Positions 8,027-15,672 of a DNA stretch of 64,000 nt are shown here, one piece after another (position 1 is the first letter of the stretch; the number at the start of each line of letters is the position of its first letter). Origin of the DNA: Spirochaetales bacterium. GTDB taxonomy: Bacteria > Spirochaetota > Spirochaetia > Sphaerochaetales > Sphaerochaetaceae. Both the position numbers and the translations under genes were made by a program. The stretch is from the NCBI GenBank assembly GCA_017614375.1, contig JAGABZ010000007.1, positions 62,001 to 126,000 on the forward strand, read 5' to 3'. The notes beneath the pieces are model-generated. The model ran no database searches and had not been told where the DNA came from. It was given only the letters and a program-made list of their open reading frames with translations.

Positions 8027-9640
8027 ATGGCCAAGTACATTTTCGTCACCGGCGGAGTCGTTTCGGGACTGGGCAAGGGAATCACCGCCGCCAGTCTGGG
8101 CCGCCTGCTTAAAAACCGCGGTCTTAAGGTTGCCGCGCAGAAGCTCGACCCCTACATGAACGTCGACCCGGGCACCATGAGCCCGCTGCAGCACGGAGAA
8201 GTCTTCGTAACCGAGGACGGAGCCGAAACCGACCTAGACCTGGGCCACTACGAGCGCTTCATCGACGAGAACCTGAACAAATACTCCAACCTGACCAGCG
8301 GAAAGACCTACTGGAACGTTCTGCACAAGGAACGCGCAGGTGAATACCTCGGTCACACCGTCCAGATCATCCCCCACGTCACCGACGAAATCAAACGCTT
8401 CATCTACGCCGTCGGCTCAAAGACAAATGCCGATATCGTAATCACCGAAATCGGCGGCACCGTCGGAGACATCGAGAGCCAGCCTTTTCTGGAGGCAATC
8501 CGTCAGGTCGGCCATGAGGTCGGGGAGCAGAGCCGGCTGTTCATCCACGTCACCCTCGTTCCCTACCTCAGTTCCAGCGGTGAACTCAAAAGCAAACCGA
8601 CCCAGCACTCGGTAAAGGAGATGCAGAGTCTGGGAATCTTCCCCGACATCATAGTCCTGCGCAGCGAACACCCGATCGACCAGGACACGATGGACAAGAT
8701 TTCGATGTTCTGCAACGTCGACGAGGACTGCGTCATCGAGAACAGGACCCTAAAAAGTCTCTACGAAGTCCCGGCGATGCTCCACAGCCAGAGGCTGGAT
8801 GACATCGTCTGCTCGAAACTCAGAATCAGGACACCGCGCTGCGACATGAGCCAGTGGAACAGGATGGTTGCCCGGGTACAGGCGGCCAAGGAGTCAGGCC
8901 GGACGGTGACAATCGCCATGGTCGGAAAGTACACCGCCCTTCACGATGCCTATCTGTCGGTGGTCGAGGCGCTGCACCACGCCTCGTTCGCCAACTGCTG
9001 CGATCTTCAGATCAAGTGGATTGAGTCGGAGGATATCACTTCGGATGCCAAGGCAAAGGAGCTTCTGGGTTCCGTCGACGGTATCCTCGTGCCCGGAGGC
9101 TTCGGGGACAGGGGAATCGAGGGGATGATCCTCGCCGCCCGTTACGCCCGCGAAAACAACAAGCCCTATCTGGGAATCTGCCTCGGAATGCAGATTGCCT
9201 GCGTGGAATTCGCCAGGAACGTCATCGGCTGGAAGGACTCCCACTCCACCGAGTTCGCACCGGAGACGACGCACCCGGTCATCGACATCATGCCCGACCA
9301 GCGCAACATTCACCAGAAGGGCGGCACGATGAGGCTCGGAGTTTACCCCTGCTCGGTGCGGGAGGGAACATTGCTCCGCGAACTGTATTCAGAGGCGGAG
9401 ATCCAGGAGCGCCACCGCCACAGGTATGAGTTCAACAACGATTACCGCGAGGATTTCACCAGGTCGGGAATGACGCTCTGCGGAACCGCGCCGGACGACA
9501 GTCTGGTCGAAGCGGTCGAGCTTCCCCGGAGTACCCACCCGTTCTTCATCGGAGTCCAGTTCCACCCGGAGTTCAAGAGCAGACCGACAAAGGCCCACCC
9601 CCTGTTCGACGGTTTCGTGGCCGCTTCCCTGGGCAACTGA
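8027..9640 (+). CDS. pyrG: CTP synthase
   Basis: This 537-aa cytosolic enzyme aminates UTP to CTP using glutamine. The N-terminal amidoligase domain begins [17 protein letters not shown], with the P-loop, and the C-terminal class I glutaminase has Cys385 (GICLGMQ) and the His513/Glu515 pair (QFHPE). The length is typical of the family. The ATG at 8027 follows AGGGGGA and starts the conserved domain; an upstream ATG at 7964 lies inside the predicted leader. It stands alone on the plus strand, divergent from thrH. Confidence 0.97.
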   Translation: MAKYIFVTGGVVSGLGKGITAASLGRLLKNRGLKVAAQKLDPYMNVDPGTMSPLQHGEVFVTEDGAETDLDLGHYERFIDENLNKYSNLTSGKTYWNVLHKERAGEYLGHTVQIIPHVTDEIKRFIYAVGSKTNADIVITEIGGTVGDIESQPFLEAIRQVGHEVGEQSRLFIHVTLVPYLSSSGELKSKPTQHSVKEMQSLGIFPDIIVLRSEHPIDQDTMDKISMFCNVDEDCVIENRTLKSLYEVPAMLHSQRLDDIVCSKLRIRTPRCDMSQWNRMVARVQAAKESGRTVTIAMVGKYTALHDAYLSVVEALHHASFANCCDLQIKWIESEDITSDAKAKELLGSVDGILVPGGFGDRGIEGMILAARYARENNKPYLGICLGMQIACVEFARNVIGWKDSHSTEFAPETTHPVIDIMPDQRNIHQKGGTMRLGVYPCSVREGTLLRELYSEAEIQERHRHRYEFNNDYREDFTRSGMTLCGTAPDDSLVEAVELPRSTHPFFIGVQFHPEFKSRPTKAHPLFDGFVAASLGN

Positions 9641-9645
9641 TCCTG

Positions 9646-9672
9646 AAATCCGGACCCATTGAACCGGTTTTT
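9646..9672 (+). terminator. Weak terminator after pyrG
   Basis: AAATCCGG and CCGGTTTTT form a short stem (four G-C pairs, a T-T mismatch and three A-T pairs) that ends in a T-run. It lies 6 nt after the pyrG stop. Confidence 0.4.
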
Positions 9673-9689
9673 CAAAAGAACTGAAAGAT

Positions 9690-9711
9690 CAGCCCGCGTT
9701 GCCGCGGGCTG
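9690..9711 (-). terminator. Terminator-like hairpin after the feo operon
   Basis: CAGCCCGCG and CGCGGGCTG form a perfect 9-bp stem with a TTGC loop. On the minus strand it is followed by a T-rich stretch (ATCTTTCAGTTCTTTTG), so it most likely ends the feo transcript 17 nt after its last gene. Confidence 0.55.
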
Positions 9712-9727
9712 AAGGTCATAAGAAAAG

Positions 9728-9889
9728 TCACTTTGCGCTTTGAGCCTTGTGGCACTGTCCGCGCATCGGACAGCAGAGGCAGTTCGCCCCGCAGGTGCAG
9801 CGTCCTCGGCGCCGGTCGCGGATAAGCGACCTGACGATCAGAAACACCGCACCCAGAAGAATCAGGCTGATGATGACAGTCCAAAGCAT
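9728..9889 (-). CDS. FeoB-associated cysteine-rich membrane protein
   Basis: This 53-aa protein has one N-terminal membrane helix (LWTVIISLILLGAVFLIV), a basic linker (RDRRRGR) and a cysteine cluster (CTCGANCLCCPMRGQC). That matches the small FeoB-associated family found beside many bacterial feoB genes; some may play the role of FeoC. Its ATG lies 2 nt upstream of the last base of the feoB stop, so translation is coupled to feoB. It probably sits in the inner membrane with FeoB and may bind iron or a Fe-S cluster, which is not shown by sequence. Confidence 0.85.
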   Translation of the reverse strand: MLWTVIISLILLGAVFLIVRSLIRDRRRGRCTCGANCLCCPMRGQCHKAQSAK

Positions 9890-9890
9890 C

Positions 9891-12395
9891 TCAGGCTCTC
9901 CCCTTCATCTGCAGACCGGCAGGCTCCCTGTACTTCTTGAAGAAGAGCATGTACACCATCAAGGCCAGCAGGCCCAGGGCGCAGATCAGTCCGGCCAACC
10001 GGACCTCACCGTTAAAGAGACTTCCGAACTGAAAGATCATCAGTGACACGGCATATGCGAAGCAGCACTGGTAACTGATGGCGAACCAGGTCCAGCGGGG
10101 GTTGTTCATCTCCCTGCGGATGGCTCCGATTGCCGCGAAGCACGGTGCGCAGAGCAGGTTGAAGACCATGAACGAGTAGCCGCTCAGGCCAGTGAACACC
10201 GAGTTGAGGTTGGCATATACAGTGCCGACTCCAGTTGAATACAGTATCCCCATTGTGCCTACTATGTTCTCTTTGGCAATCAGACCTGTAAATGAGGCCA
10301 CCGTTGCCTGCCATGTTCCCCACCCCAGCGGAGAAAAGACCCATGCCAGCGCACCGCCGATTGCGGCGAGAATCGAGCAGCCCAGTTCATCCTCCTCAAG
10401 CATTCTGAAAACTCCGTCGGCCACTCCGAAACGGCTGGTGAACCACACGAGGATTGTCGAGAGCAGGATGATTGTCCCGGCCTTTCTGATGAACGACCAA
10501 CCGCGCTCCCAGGTGGAACGGAGGACGTTGGAAACAGTCGGCAGATGGTATGCAGGCAGTTCCATCACAAACGGAGCAGGCTCTCCGGCGAACGGGCGGG
10601 TCTTTTTGAGCATGATTCCGGAGATGATTATCGCAGCCATGCCGATGAAGTAGGCCGACGTGGCAACCAGCGCGCTGCCTCCGAACAGGGCGCCCGCAAT
10701 CATCGAGATGAACGGGACCTTGGCTCCGCACGGGATGAACGTCGTCGTCATGATCGTCATACGCCTGTCACGTTCGTTTTCTATCGTCCTGGAGGCCATG
10801 ATTCCGGGAATCCCGCAACCTGTTCCGATCAGCATCGGGATGAACGACTTGCCCGACAATCCGAACTTGCGGAATATCCTGTCCAGAACGAACGCAATCC
10901 TGGCCATGTAGCCGCAGGCTTCGAGGATGGCCAGCAGCAAAAAGAGCACCAGCATCTGAGGCACGAATCCCAGCACGGCACCGACTCCGGCGATGATTCC
11001 GTCGCAGATCAGGCCGGTCAGCCAATCCGCAGCTCCCAGACTCTGAAGAGTGTCGGCAGCCAGCACTCCGATGCCCGGGACCCAAACACCATACTCAGCC
11101 GGATCCGGGGCCCCGTACGAACTCTTGTACGACGTATCAAGATACTGGTCCACCGCCTCGATCAGCTGATCTTTGCCCGTTTCCGCGAACTCCTCGACAG
11201 CCAGAGTCTCATCATCCTCGACCAGATAGGTCACCGAGGCGTCTGCCGGAGTGGCCGAAATCAACTGCCTTAGGGCAAGCCTGGACTGCTCCTCATCGAA
11301 GTCCTCCGACTCAGTATCGATTGCATCCGCGATTACGTCGTTGCCGTAAGCCTCGACAAAGGCCGCGATTATCCGGTCCGAGTCTCCGTAGTTCTCCTCC
11401 GCTTCGGCTGCGGCTTTGGATCCGATGCCAAAAAGATGCCAGCCGTCTCCGAAAAGCCCGTCGTTGGTCCAGTCGGTGGCACTCTTTCCCACCCCCACCA
11501 TGGAGATGTAGTACACGAGGAACATGATGACGGCGAAAACCGGCAGACCCAGCCAGCGGTTCGTCACGACCCGGTCGATTCTGTCCGAGGCGGAAAGCTC
11601 ACCGCTGCGGTTCTTTCTGTAACAGGCCTTGATGATGCCTCCGATACAGATGTAGCGCTCGTTGGTGATGATGCTTTCTGCATCGTCATCCAGTTCCTTT
11701 TCCGCGGCTTTGATGTCCTCCTCGATGTGTCTGAGCGTCTCAGCGGGAATATTCAGCTGTTTCAGGACCTTTTCGTCCCTCTCGAAAACCTTGATTGCGT
11801 ACCAGCGCTGGCGCTCCTCGGGCAGGTCGTGCACCACCGCTTCCTCGATGTGGGCCAGTGCGTGTTCAACCGGTCCGCTGAAGGTGTGCAGCGGCACCGC
11901 CTTTCCGCAGCGGGCAGCCTTTATCGCCTCCGCCGCCGCCTCTGCGATCCCGGTCCCGCGCAGAGCAGAAATCTCGCAGACCGGACATCCGATCTGGCGT
12001 GAAAGCTCCTGGACGTTGATTCTGTCGCCGTTCTTTCTGACGACATCGATCATGTTGATTGCGACTACGACGGGGATTCCCAGTTCGGTCAGCTGGGTCG
12101 TCAGATAGAGGTTGCGTTCCAGATTGGTTCCGTCGACGATGTTGAGGATCGCGTCGGGTCTTTCGTTTATCAGGTAGTTCCTGGCTACCACCTCTTCAAG
12201 CGTATAGGGCGAAAGAGAGTAGATTCCCGGAAGGTCGGTGATGACGACTCCCTCATGCTTCTTGAGTTTTCCTTCCTTCTTCTCCACCGTCACTCCGGGC
12301 CAGTTTCCGACGAACTGGTTCGATCCTGTCAGCGTGTTGAAGAGCGTTGTCTTGCCGCTGTTGGGGTTTCCTGCCAGAGCGATTTTCAGTTCCAT
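9891..12395 (-). CDS. feoB: Ferrous iron transporter FeoB
   Basis: This 834-aa inner-membrane protein imports Fe2+. The N-terminal G domain has G1 GNPNSGKTT, G3 DLPG and a NMID G4-like motif, followed by a helical GDI region. The membrane part has the two gate motifs GTGCGIPG and IPCGAKVPF. It is longer than the usual 650-780 aa because of an acidic extracytoplasmic insertion of roughly 120 residues (about 310-440) between the first two membrane segments. AAGGAG precedes the ATG. It lies downstream of two feoA genes and an operator-like palindrome. Confidence 0.96.
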   Translation of the reverse strand: MELKIALAGNPNSGKTTLFNTLTGSNQFVGNWPGVTVEKKEGKLKKHEGVVITDLPGIYSLSPYTLEEVVARNYLINERPDAILNIVDGTNLERNLYLTTQLTELGIPVVVAINMIDVVRKNGDRINVQELSRQIGCPVCEISALRGTGIAEAAAEAIKAARCGKAVPLHTFSGPVEHALAHIEEAVVHDLPEERQRWYAIKVFERDEKVLKQLNIPAETLRHIEEDIKAAEKELDDDAESIITNERYICIGGIIKACYRKNRSGELSASDRIDRVVTNRWLGLPVFAVIMFLVYYISMVGVGKSATDWTNDGLFGDGWHLFGIGSKAAAEAEENYGDSDRIIAAFVEAYGNDVIADAIDTESEDFDEEQSRLALRQLISATPADASVTYLVEDDETLAVEEFAETGKDQLIEAVDQYLDTSYKSSYGAPDPAEYGVWVPGIGVLAADTLQSLGAADWLTGLICDGIIAGVGAVLGFVPQMLVLFLLLAILEACGYMARIAFVLDRIFRKFGLSGKSFIPMLIGTGCGIPGIMASRTIENERDRRMTIMTTTFIPCGAKVPFISMIAGALFGGSALVATSAYFIGMAAIIISGIMLKKTRPFAGEPAPFVMELPAYHLPTVSNVLRSTWERGWSFIRKAGTIILLSTILVWFTSRFGVADGVFRMLEEDELGCSILAAIGGALAWVFSPLGWGTWQATVASFTGLIAKENIVGTMGILYSTGVGTVYANLNSVFTGLSGYSFMVFNLLCAPCFAAIGAIRREMNNPRWTWFAISYQCCFAYAVSLMIFQFGSLFNGEVRLAGLICALGLLALMVYMLFFKKYREPAGLQMKGRA

Positions 12396-12409
12396 ATTGT
12401 CTCCTTTTG

Positions 12410-12425
12410 ATTAGCCATGGCTAAC
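12410..12425. promoter_or_regulatory. Operator-like palindrome between feoA and feoB
   Basis: ATTAGCCATGGCTAAC matches the GTTAGC-N4-GCTAAC pattern found twice in front of the operon. It lies 15 nt upstream of the feoB ATG. A weak internal promoter (TTAACG, 17 nt, CTAATC on the minus strand) would contain the site, suggesting that feoB has an additional iron-responsive start. Confidence 0.6.
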
Positions 12426-12441
12426 TAATACCGTTAAAAAA

Positions 12442-12663
12442 TTACTCGACCTCGATCATCCCGGCGTCAGCTTTCCGAAGCGACAGTTCGTATCCGCGGA
12501 CCGTTACCTCAATCGGATCCCCGAGGGGGGCTACCTTGCGGACATAGACCTCAACCCCGCGGGTGATTCCCATGTCCATGATTCTGCGTTTGACCGCGCC
12601 CTCTCCGTGAAGGCGCACAACCTTTACCGTCTGACCGATTTGAGTCTGCCTGAGTGTATTCAT
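12442..12663 (-). CDS. feoA: FeoA family protein (first copy next to feoB)
   Basis: This 73-aa SH3-like beta-barrel protein belongs to the cytosolic FeoA family that supports FeoB. Family features are the GEGAVKRRIMDMGITRG segment, then VEVTVRGYELSLRKADA. CACGGAGG precedes the ATG. It is the second gene of the operon, 17 nt after the other FeoA-like gene and 46 nt before feoB. Confidence 0.92.
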   Translation of the reverse strand: MNTLRQTQIGQTVKVVRLHGEGAVKRRIMDMGITRGVEVYVRKVAPLGDPIEVTVRGYELSLRKADAGMIEVE

Positions 12664-12680
12664 TCTTTTCCTCCGTGTAT

Positions 12681-12893
12681 TCAGACCATTATCCTGCGGG
12701 CCATATCATCGTTGATTGCGACCCTGGATTCCTTTACCTTGACGATGAGATTGCCCCCCAGCGTGTTGACCACGCTCACGAGGCTTCCCGGCACGAAGCC
12801 GAGATTCTCCAGATGCTGACGGACTTCGGGACTTCCTCCCACCCGGCGGATTATCACTTCCTCTCCCCTTCCGGCCAAACTCAACGGCATCAT
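12681..12893 (-). CDS. FeoA family protein (first gene of the feo operon)
   Basis: This 70-aa FeoA-like protein has the family fold pattern: VGGSPEVRQHLENLGFVPGS, then a VIVKV-type strand pair and a basic C-terminus with MARRIMV. It shares only the fold pattern with the next gene, so the two FeoA proteins probably have distinct roles, as in other anaerobes with two feoA genes. AAAGGAG precedes the ATG. The start could also be the second Met one codon later. Confidence 0.88.
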   Translation of the reverse strand: MMPLSLAGRGEEVIIRRVGGSPEVRQHLENLGFVPGSLVSVVNTLGGNLIVKVKESRVAINDDMARRIMV

Positions 12894-12918
12894 CCGTACT
12901 CCTTTGCCTCCGCATCAA

Positions 12919-12934
12919 GTTAGCGGCGGCTAAC
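12919..12934. promoter_or_regulatory. Operator palindrome downstream of the feo start site
   Basis: GTTAGCGGCGGCTAAC is a perfect 6-bp inverted repeat around a 4-nt centre. It lies between the predicted feo -10 and the first feoA ATG, where a bound repressor would block elongation or initiation. The half-site TTAGC/GCTAA resembles those of DtxR/IdeR-type metalloregulators. Confidence 0.65.
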
Positions 12935-12940
12935 AAGCAC

Positions 12941-12970
12941 ATGATAGTTACCTATGGCTAACTTTGTCAA
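12941..12970 (-). promoter_or_regulatory. feo operon promoter with operator in its spacer
   Basis: On the minus strand TTGACA and TATCAT are 18 nt apart. The spacer contains a 16-nt operator copy (12947-12962, GTTACCTATGGCTAAC on the plus strand, one half-site mismatch). Binding there would exclude RNA polymerase, the standard arrangement for an iron-dependent repressor. Confidence 0.68.
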
Positions 12971-12992
12971 CACCTTGTCCGCAACCTAAATT
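12964..12992 (+). promoter_or_regulatory. Candidate promoter of the DtxR/MntR-type regulator
   Basis: TTGTCA and TAAATT are 17 nt apart, with a start expected near 12999 and the ATG at 13022. The -35 region overlaps the feo -35 region and abuts the operator at 12947-12962, so the regulator may control itself. Confidence 0.42.
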
Positions 12993-13021
12993 TGAGTTAA
13001 GTTTTATGCAAGGAGCCGGGC

Positions 13022-13387
13022 ATGCAGGAATCAGGTGAAATGTATCTGGAAACCATTCTCGTCCTGTCCATGGAAAACAGCATGGTCAGGGCAATCGACG
13101 TCAGTGAGAGGATGGGTTATTCCAAGCCCTCGGTCAGCAGGGCGCTGGGCATCCTGAAAAACCGCGGAATGATCAGCGTCGATGCCCACGGCTCGATTAC
13201 CCTCACCACCGCCGGGAGGGAACACGCCGAGAGGATCTACGACCGGCACAACGTGCTTACCAGGCTGCTGGAGCACTACGGGGTGGATACAAAAACGGCG
13301 ACCGAGGATGCCTGCCGCATAGAACACTACATCAGCGACACCTCGGTCAGGGCAATCAAGGAATATATGAAAAAGGCGGTGGACTGA
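13022..13387 (+). CDS. DtxR/MntR-family metal-dependent regulator
   Basis: This 121-aa protein has the DtxR-family winged helix (DVSERMGYSKPSVSRALGIL) and the dimerisation/metal domain (RIYDRHNVLTRLLEHYGV, then EDACRIEHYISD). Metal-ligand candidates are the Glu, Cys and His residues of DACRIEH. It lacks the C-terminal SH3/FeoA-like domain of DtxR and so resembles the short MntR class. It is divergent from feo, and three palindromes around that operon are probably its sites. Iron rather than manganese is the likely signal, by context. Confidence 0.88.
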   Translation: MQESGEMYLETILVLSMENSMVRAIDVSERMGYSKPSVSRALGILKNRGMISVDAHGSITLTTAGREHAERIYDRHNVLTRLLEHYGVDTKTATEDACRIEHYISDTSVRAIKEYMKKAVD

Positions 13388-13624
13388 TCAGTCGGTCAGA
13401 CCTTTGTCGTTCTTAAGAAACTCCAGCACATCCCCGACGGTCTTGAAGTCGACCGGAGCGTCGAAGTGAAATCCGAACGCGTCCTCAATCTCCATCGACA
13501 CCAGCATCATCGCCAGGCTGTCCATCCCCAGGTCGGCCCTCAGGTCGGTCTGCGGTCCGAGTTTCTCCAGATCGAAATCCGGTGCCACCTTTTTGATTAT
13601 CTGTCTGAGTTTTTCGGTTACCAT
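13388..13624 (-). CDS. Acyl carrier protein
   Basis: This 78-aa acidic protein has the phosphopantetheine site LGMDSL with Ser36 and the usual four-helix length. It ends immediately next to the convergent metalloregulator (TGATCA). GGGAGG precedes the ATG. It is the last gene of an operon with FakA, PlsX, a FakB-like protein and a GNAT protein, so it probably carries acyl chains released from or delivered to acyl-phosphate by PlsX. It need not be the main fatty-acid-synthesis ACP. Confidence 0.88.
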   Translation of the reverse strand: MVTEKLRQIIKKVAPDFDLEKLGPQTDLRADLGMDSLAMMLVSMEIEDAFGFHFDAPVDFKTVGDVLEFLKNDKGLTD

Positions 13625-13637
13625 GTCAGTCCTCCCT

Positions 13638-14762
13638 TCAGATTGTCTTGCAGAACGAACGTCTGCGTTTGTGCTGGACCGCCCTGAAATACTTCCACTG
13701 GGCCTGGACGGCCAGGTTGTCCTCGAGGTTGAGGTTGGTCTCGCAGTATTCGACCGAGGTGTTCTCGTACATCGACAGCTGTCCGTCGATCATGACGGCG
13801 TTGACCCCGCGGGCCTGGTATTCGGGCAGGACCGCCACCAGGGCCAGATCGAGGATCTTCGGATCCTTGAGGGCCTTCATCAGCCTGATCAGGCATCCGG
13901 GGGTGAGCCTTCCGCCGCTCTTCTGGACCGCACGGCTGATCGAGGGCAGGCAAAGTCCGAAGGCGACGACCTTTTCGTTTTCGTCGCAGACTATGACCAG
14001 AAACTGCTTGTTGACGATCAGCAGGAACTGGTCAATCAGCTGCTTTTTCATCTCCTCGGTGAACGGGACGGTTCCGTAGAGTTTGGCGTAGCACTCGTCG
14101 AGGCAGTCGAAGATTCCGTCCTTGTACTTGGCGATGTAGGCCCGTTTTGAGTACTGGGCAGGATCAACCACATGGAGGCGGTTCATCTCCAGGGCGCGCC
14201 TGGCGACCTGCTTTATCATCGGGTTCACCACTTTGGGCGGATAGAGCTTGTACTCGAGCCAGTCGACTTCCTTGGCATAACCCTCGCCCTCGATCAGGCT
14301 CTGGTAGTATGGGTAGTTGTACTGCTCCTCAAAGGTGTTCAGCTCATCGAATCCGCTTATCAGCAGGCCCTCGCGCTCGAGGTCGCTGTAGCCCAGCGGA
14401 CCGCAGCAGACGTTCATCCCCTGCTCCCTGCCCCAGGCCTCGACCGACTTGAACAGTTCATGGACCACTTCACGGTCATCGATTGCGTCGAAGCGGGTGA
14501 AGCGGACCCTTTTCTCGTTGTGGATCTCGTTGAACTGTCTCTGGATGATACCCTGGATCCGGCCGACGGTCTGTCCGTCGCGGACCGCCAGGAAAAAGGC
14601 ATCGTCGCAGGTGTTGCGATAGACGTTCCTGTCCGTGAAGCACTTCATCTCGTCACCGTACAGGGGCGGTACGAAGTTGGGATTGTCCTTGTACAGCCTC
14701 AGCGGAAACTCGACGAACTCCTTCCGGTCGGCCCGGGTGAGGACCTTTCTAATTTCAACCAT
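13638..14762 (-). CDS. GNAT-fold acyltransferase-like protein of unknown substrate
   Basis: This 374-aa protein opens with a conserved block (FVEFPLRLYKDNPNFVPPLY, followed by a DEM segment) found in large GNAT-family proteins, then GRIQGIIQRQFNE in the acyl-CoA-binding region. A second half (about 230-370) again looks GNAT-like (LDLALVAVLPEYQARGVNAV), so it may be a tandem GNAT. There is no signal peptide. GGAGGAG precedes the ATG. The operon neighbours, FakB and ACP, suggest an acyl-transfer job in lipid or lipoprotein metabolism, but the substrate cannot be told. Confidence 0.75.
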   Translation of the reverse strand: MVEIRKVLTRADRKEFVEFPLRLYKDNPNFVPPLYGDEMKCFTDRNVYRNTCDDAFFLAVRDGQTVGRIQGIIQRQFNEIHNEKRVRFTRFDAIDDREVVHELFKSVEAWGREQGMNVCCGPLGYSDLEREGLLISGFDELNTFEEQYNYPYYQSLIEGEGYAKEVDWLEYKLYPPKVVNPMIKQVARRALEMNRLHVVDPAQYSKRAYIAKYKDGIFDCLDECYAKLYGTVPFTEEMKKQLIDQFLLIVNKQFLVIVCDENEKVVAFGLCLPSISRAVQKSGGRLTPGCLIRLMKALKDPKILDLALVAVLPEYQARGVNAVMIDGQLSMYENTSVEYCETNLNLEDNLAVQAQWKYFRAVQHKRRRSFCKTI

Positions 14763-14771
14763 AGGCTCCTC

Positions 14772-15671
14772 CTACTCAAGAGGCTCGTCAGCCCGGCGCA
14801 ACGGCAGATAGCCGTAACCTGCGAGCCACGGGCCGTTGTGGCAGCCGGAAACCGGAGACATTATCACCGCTTCGTGGTTGGTCTGCACTCCGTATCCGCC
14901 CTCGATTTCCTCCATGTAGGAAATCAGGGACTTTCCGGTGTATACGTGGAACAGGATGTAGTCCTCAGGCGCACGGTCGCCGATAATCTGCTTCATGATT
15001 TCGCAGGTCTTGGCCACAGCTTTTTTCGGAGTCCTGACGGTGCACAGCGAGACGCATTCACCCTCGCGGGTGAAGTGCACGACCGGGCAGATGTTCAGCA
15101 TCTTGCCCATAAAGGCGCTGCCGCCCTTTAAGCGGCCGTTGTAAATCAGGTAGTCGAGCTTGCCGTCGACCCCGATGAACTCCTGGTGCTGCATCATCCA
15201 GTGGATTTCCTTGACGATGTCCTCGGTCGGGATGCCCTTTTGGACCATCTCGTGGGCCTTGATCGCCAGCAGACCTTCGCCGAAACAAGTGATCTTGCTG
15301 TCGATGACTGTGATTTTCATCTTGTCCTTAAAGTCCTCGGCTACCAGGCGTACGAGATTGTATGTCCCGCCGAGATAAGAACTTATGCAGATAACGATGA
15401 TTTCGTCATATCCCTTGTCATAGGCCTCCTGGAACTGCGCGGCCACCGTCTCGGGAAGGGGCATCGCCGTCTTCGGCAGGTGGTCTTTGGGGTTTTCCAG
15501 CGTTTCAAGCTGTGAATAGAACCAGTCGGGGTCGAACTCGGGACCCTCGAGATAGTCCTTTCCGTTGAAAAGAATGTGTACTCTTATGATTCCTATGTCC
15601 AGTTTTCTGTAGCGCTCCGGCGCATACTCGATGCAACCTGTCGAAGTGCACATCACATAACGTTTTCCCAT
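14772..15671 (-). CDS. DegV family fatty-acid-binding protein (FakB type)
   Basis: This 299-aa protein belongs to the DegV/FakB family that holds a fatty acid while FakA phosphorylates it. The family features are a CISSYLGGTY loop in the position of the usual SSxLSGTY and the VIDSKITCFGEGLLAIKA segment. It starts with an unusual MCTSTGCIEY where most DegV proteins have DSS. AAGGAGG precedes the ATG. It lies 1 nt after plsX and in the same operon as fakA, which supports the FakB role. Confidence 0.87.
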   Translation of the reverse strand: MGKRYVMCTSTGCIEYAPERYRKLDIGIIRVHILFNGKDYLEGPEFDPDWFYSQLETLENPKDHLPKTAMPLPETVAAQFQEAYDKGYDEIIVICISSYLGGTYNLVRLVAEDFKDKMKITVIDSKITCFGEGLLAIKAHEMVQKGIPTEDIVKEIHWMMQHQEFIGVDGKLDYLIYNGRLKGGSAFMGKMLNICPVVHFTREGECVSLCTVRTPKKAVAKTCEIMKQIIGDRAPEDYILFHVYTGKSLISYMEEIEGGYGVQTNHEAVIMSPVSGCHNGPWLAGYGYLPLRRADEPLE

Positions 15672-15672
15672 T

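Noticed and set aside
9672-9884. A 70-codon frame overlapping the FeoB-associated gene
   Set aside because: The alternative frame gives the Cys-rich membrane protein coupled to feoB, which has a known family; this frame has no membrane helix or start signal.
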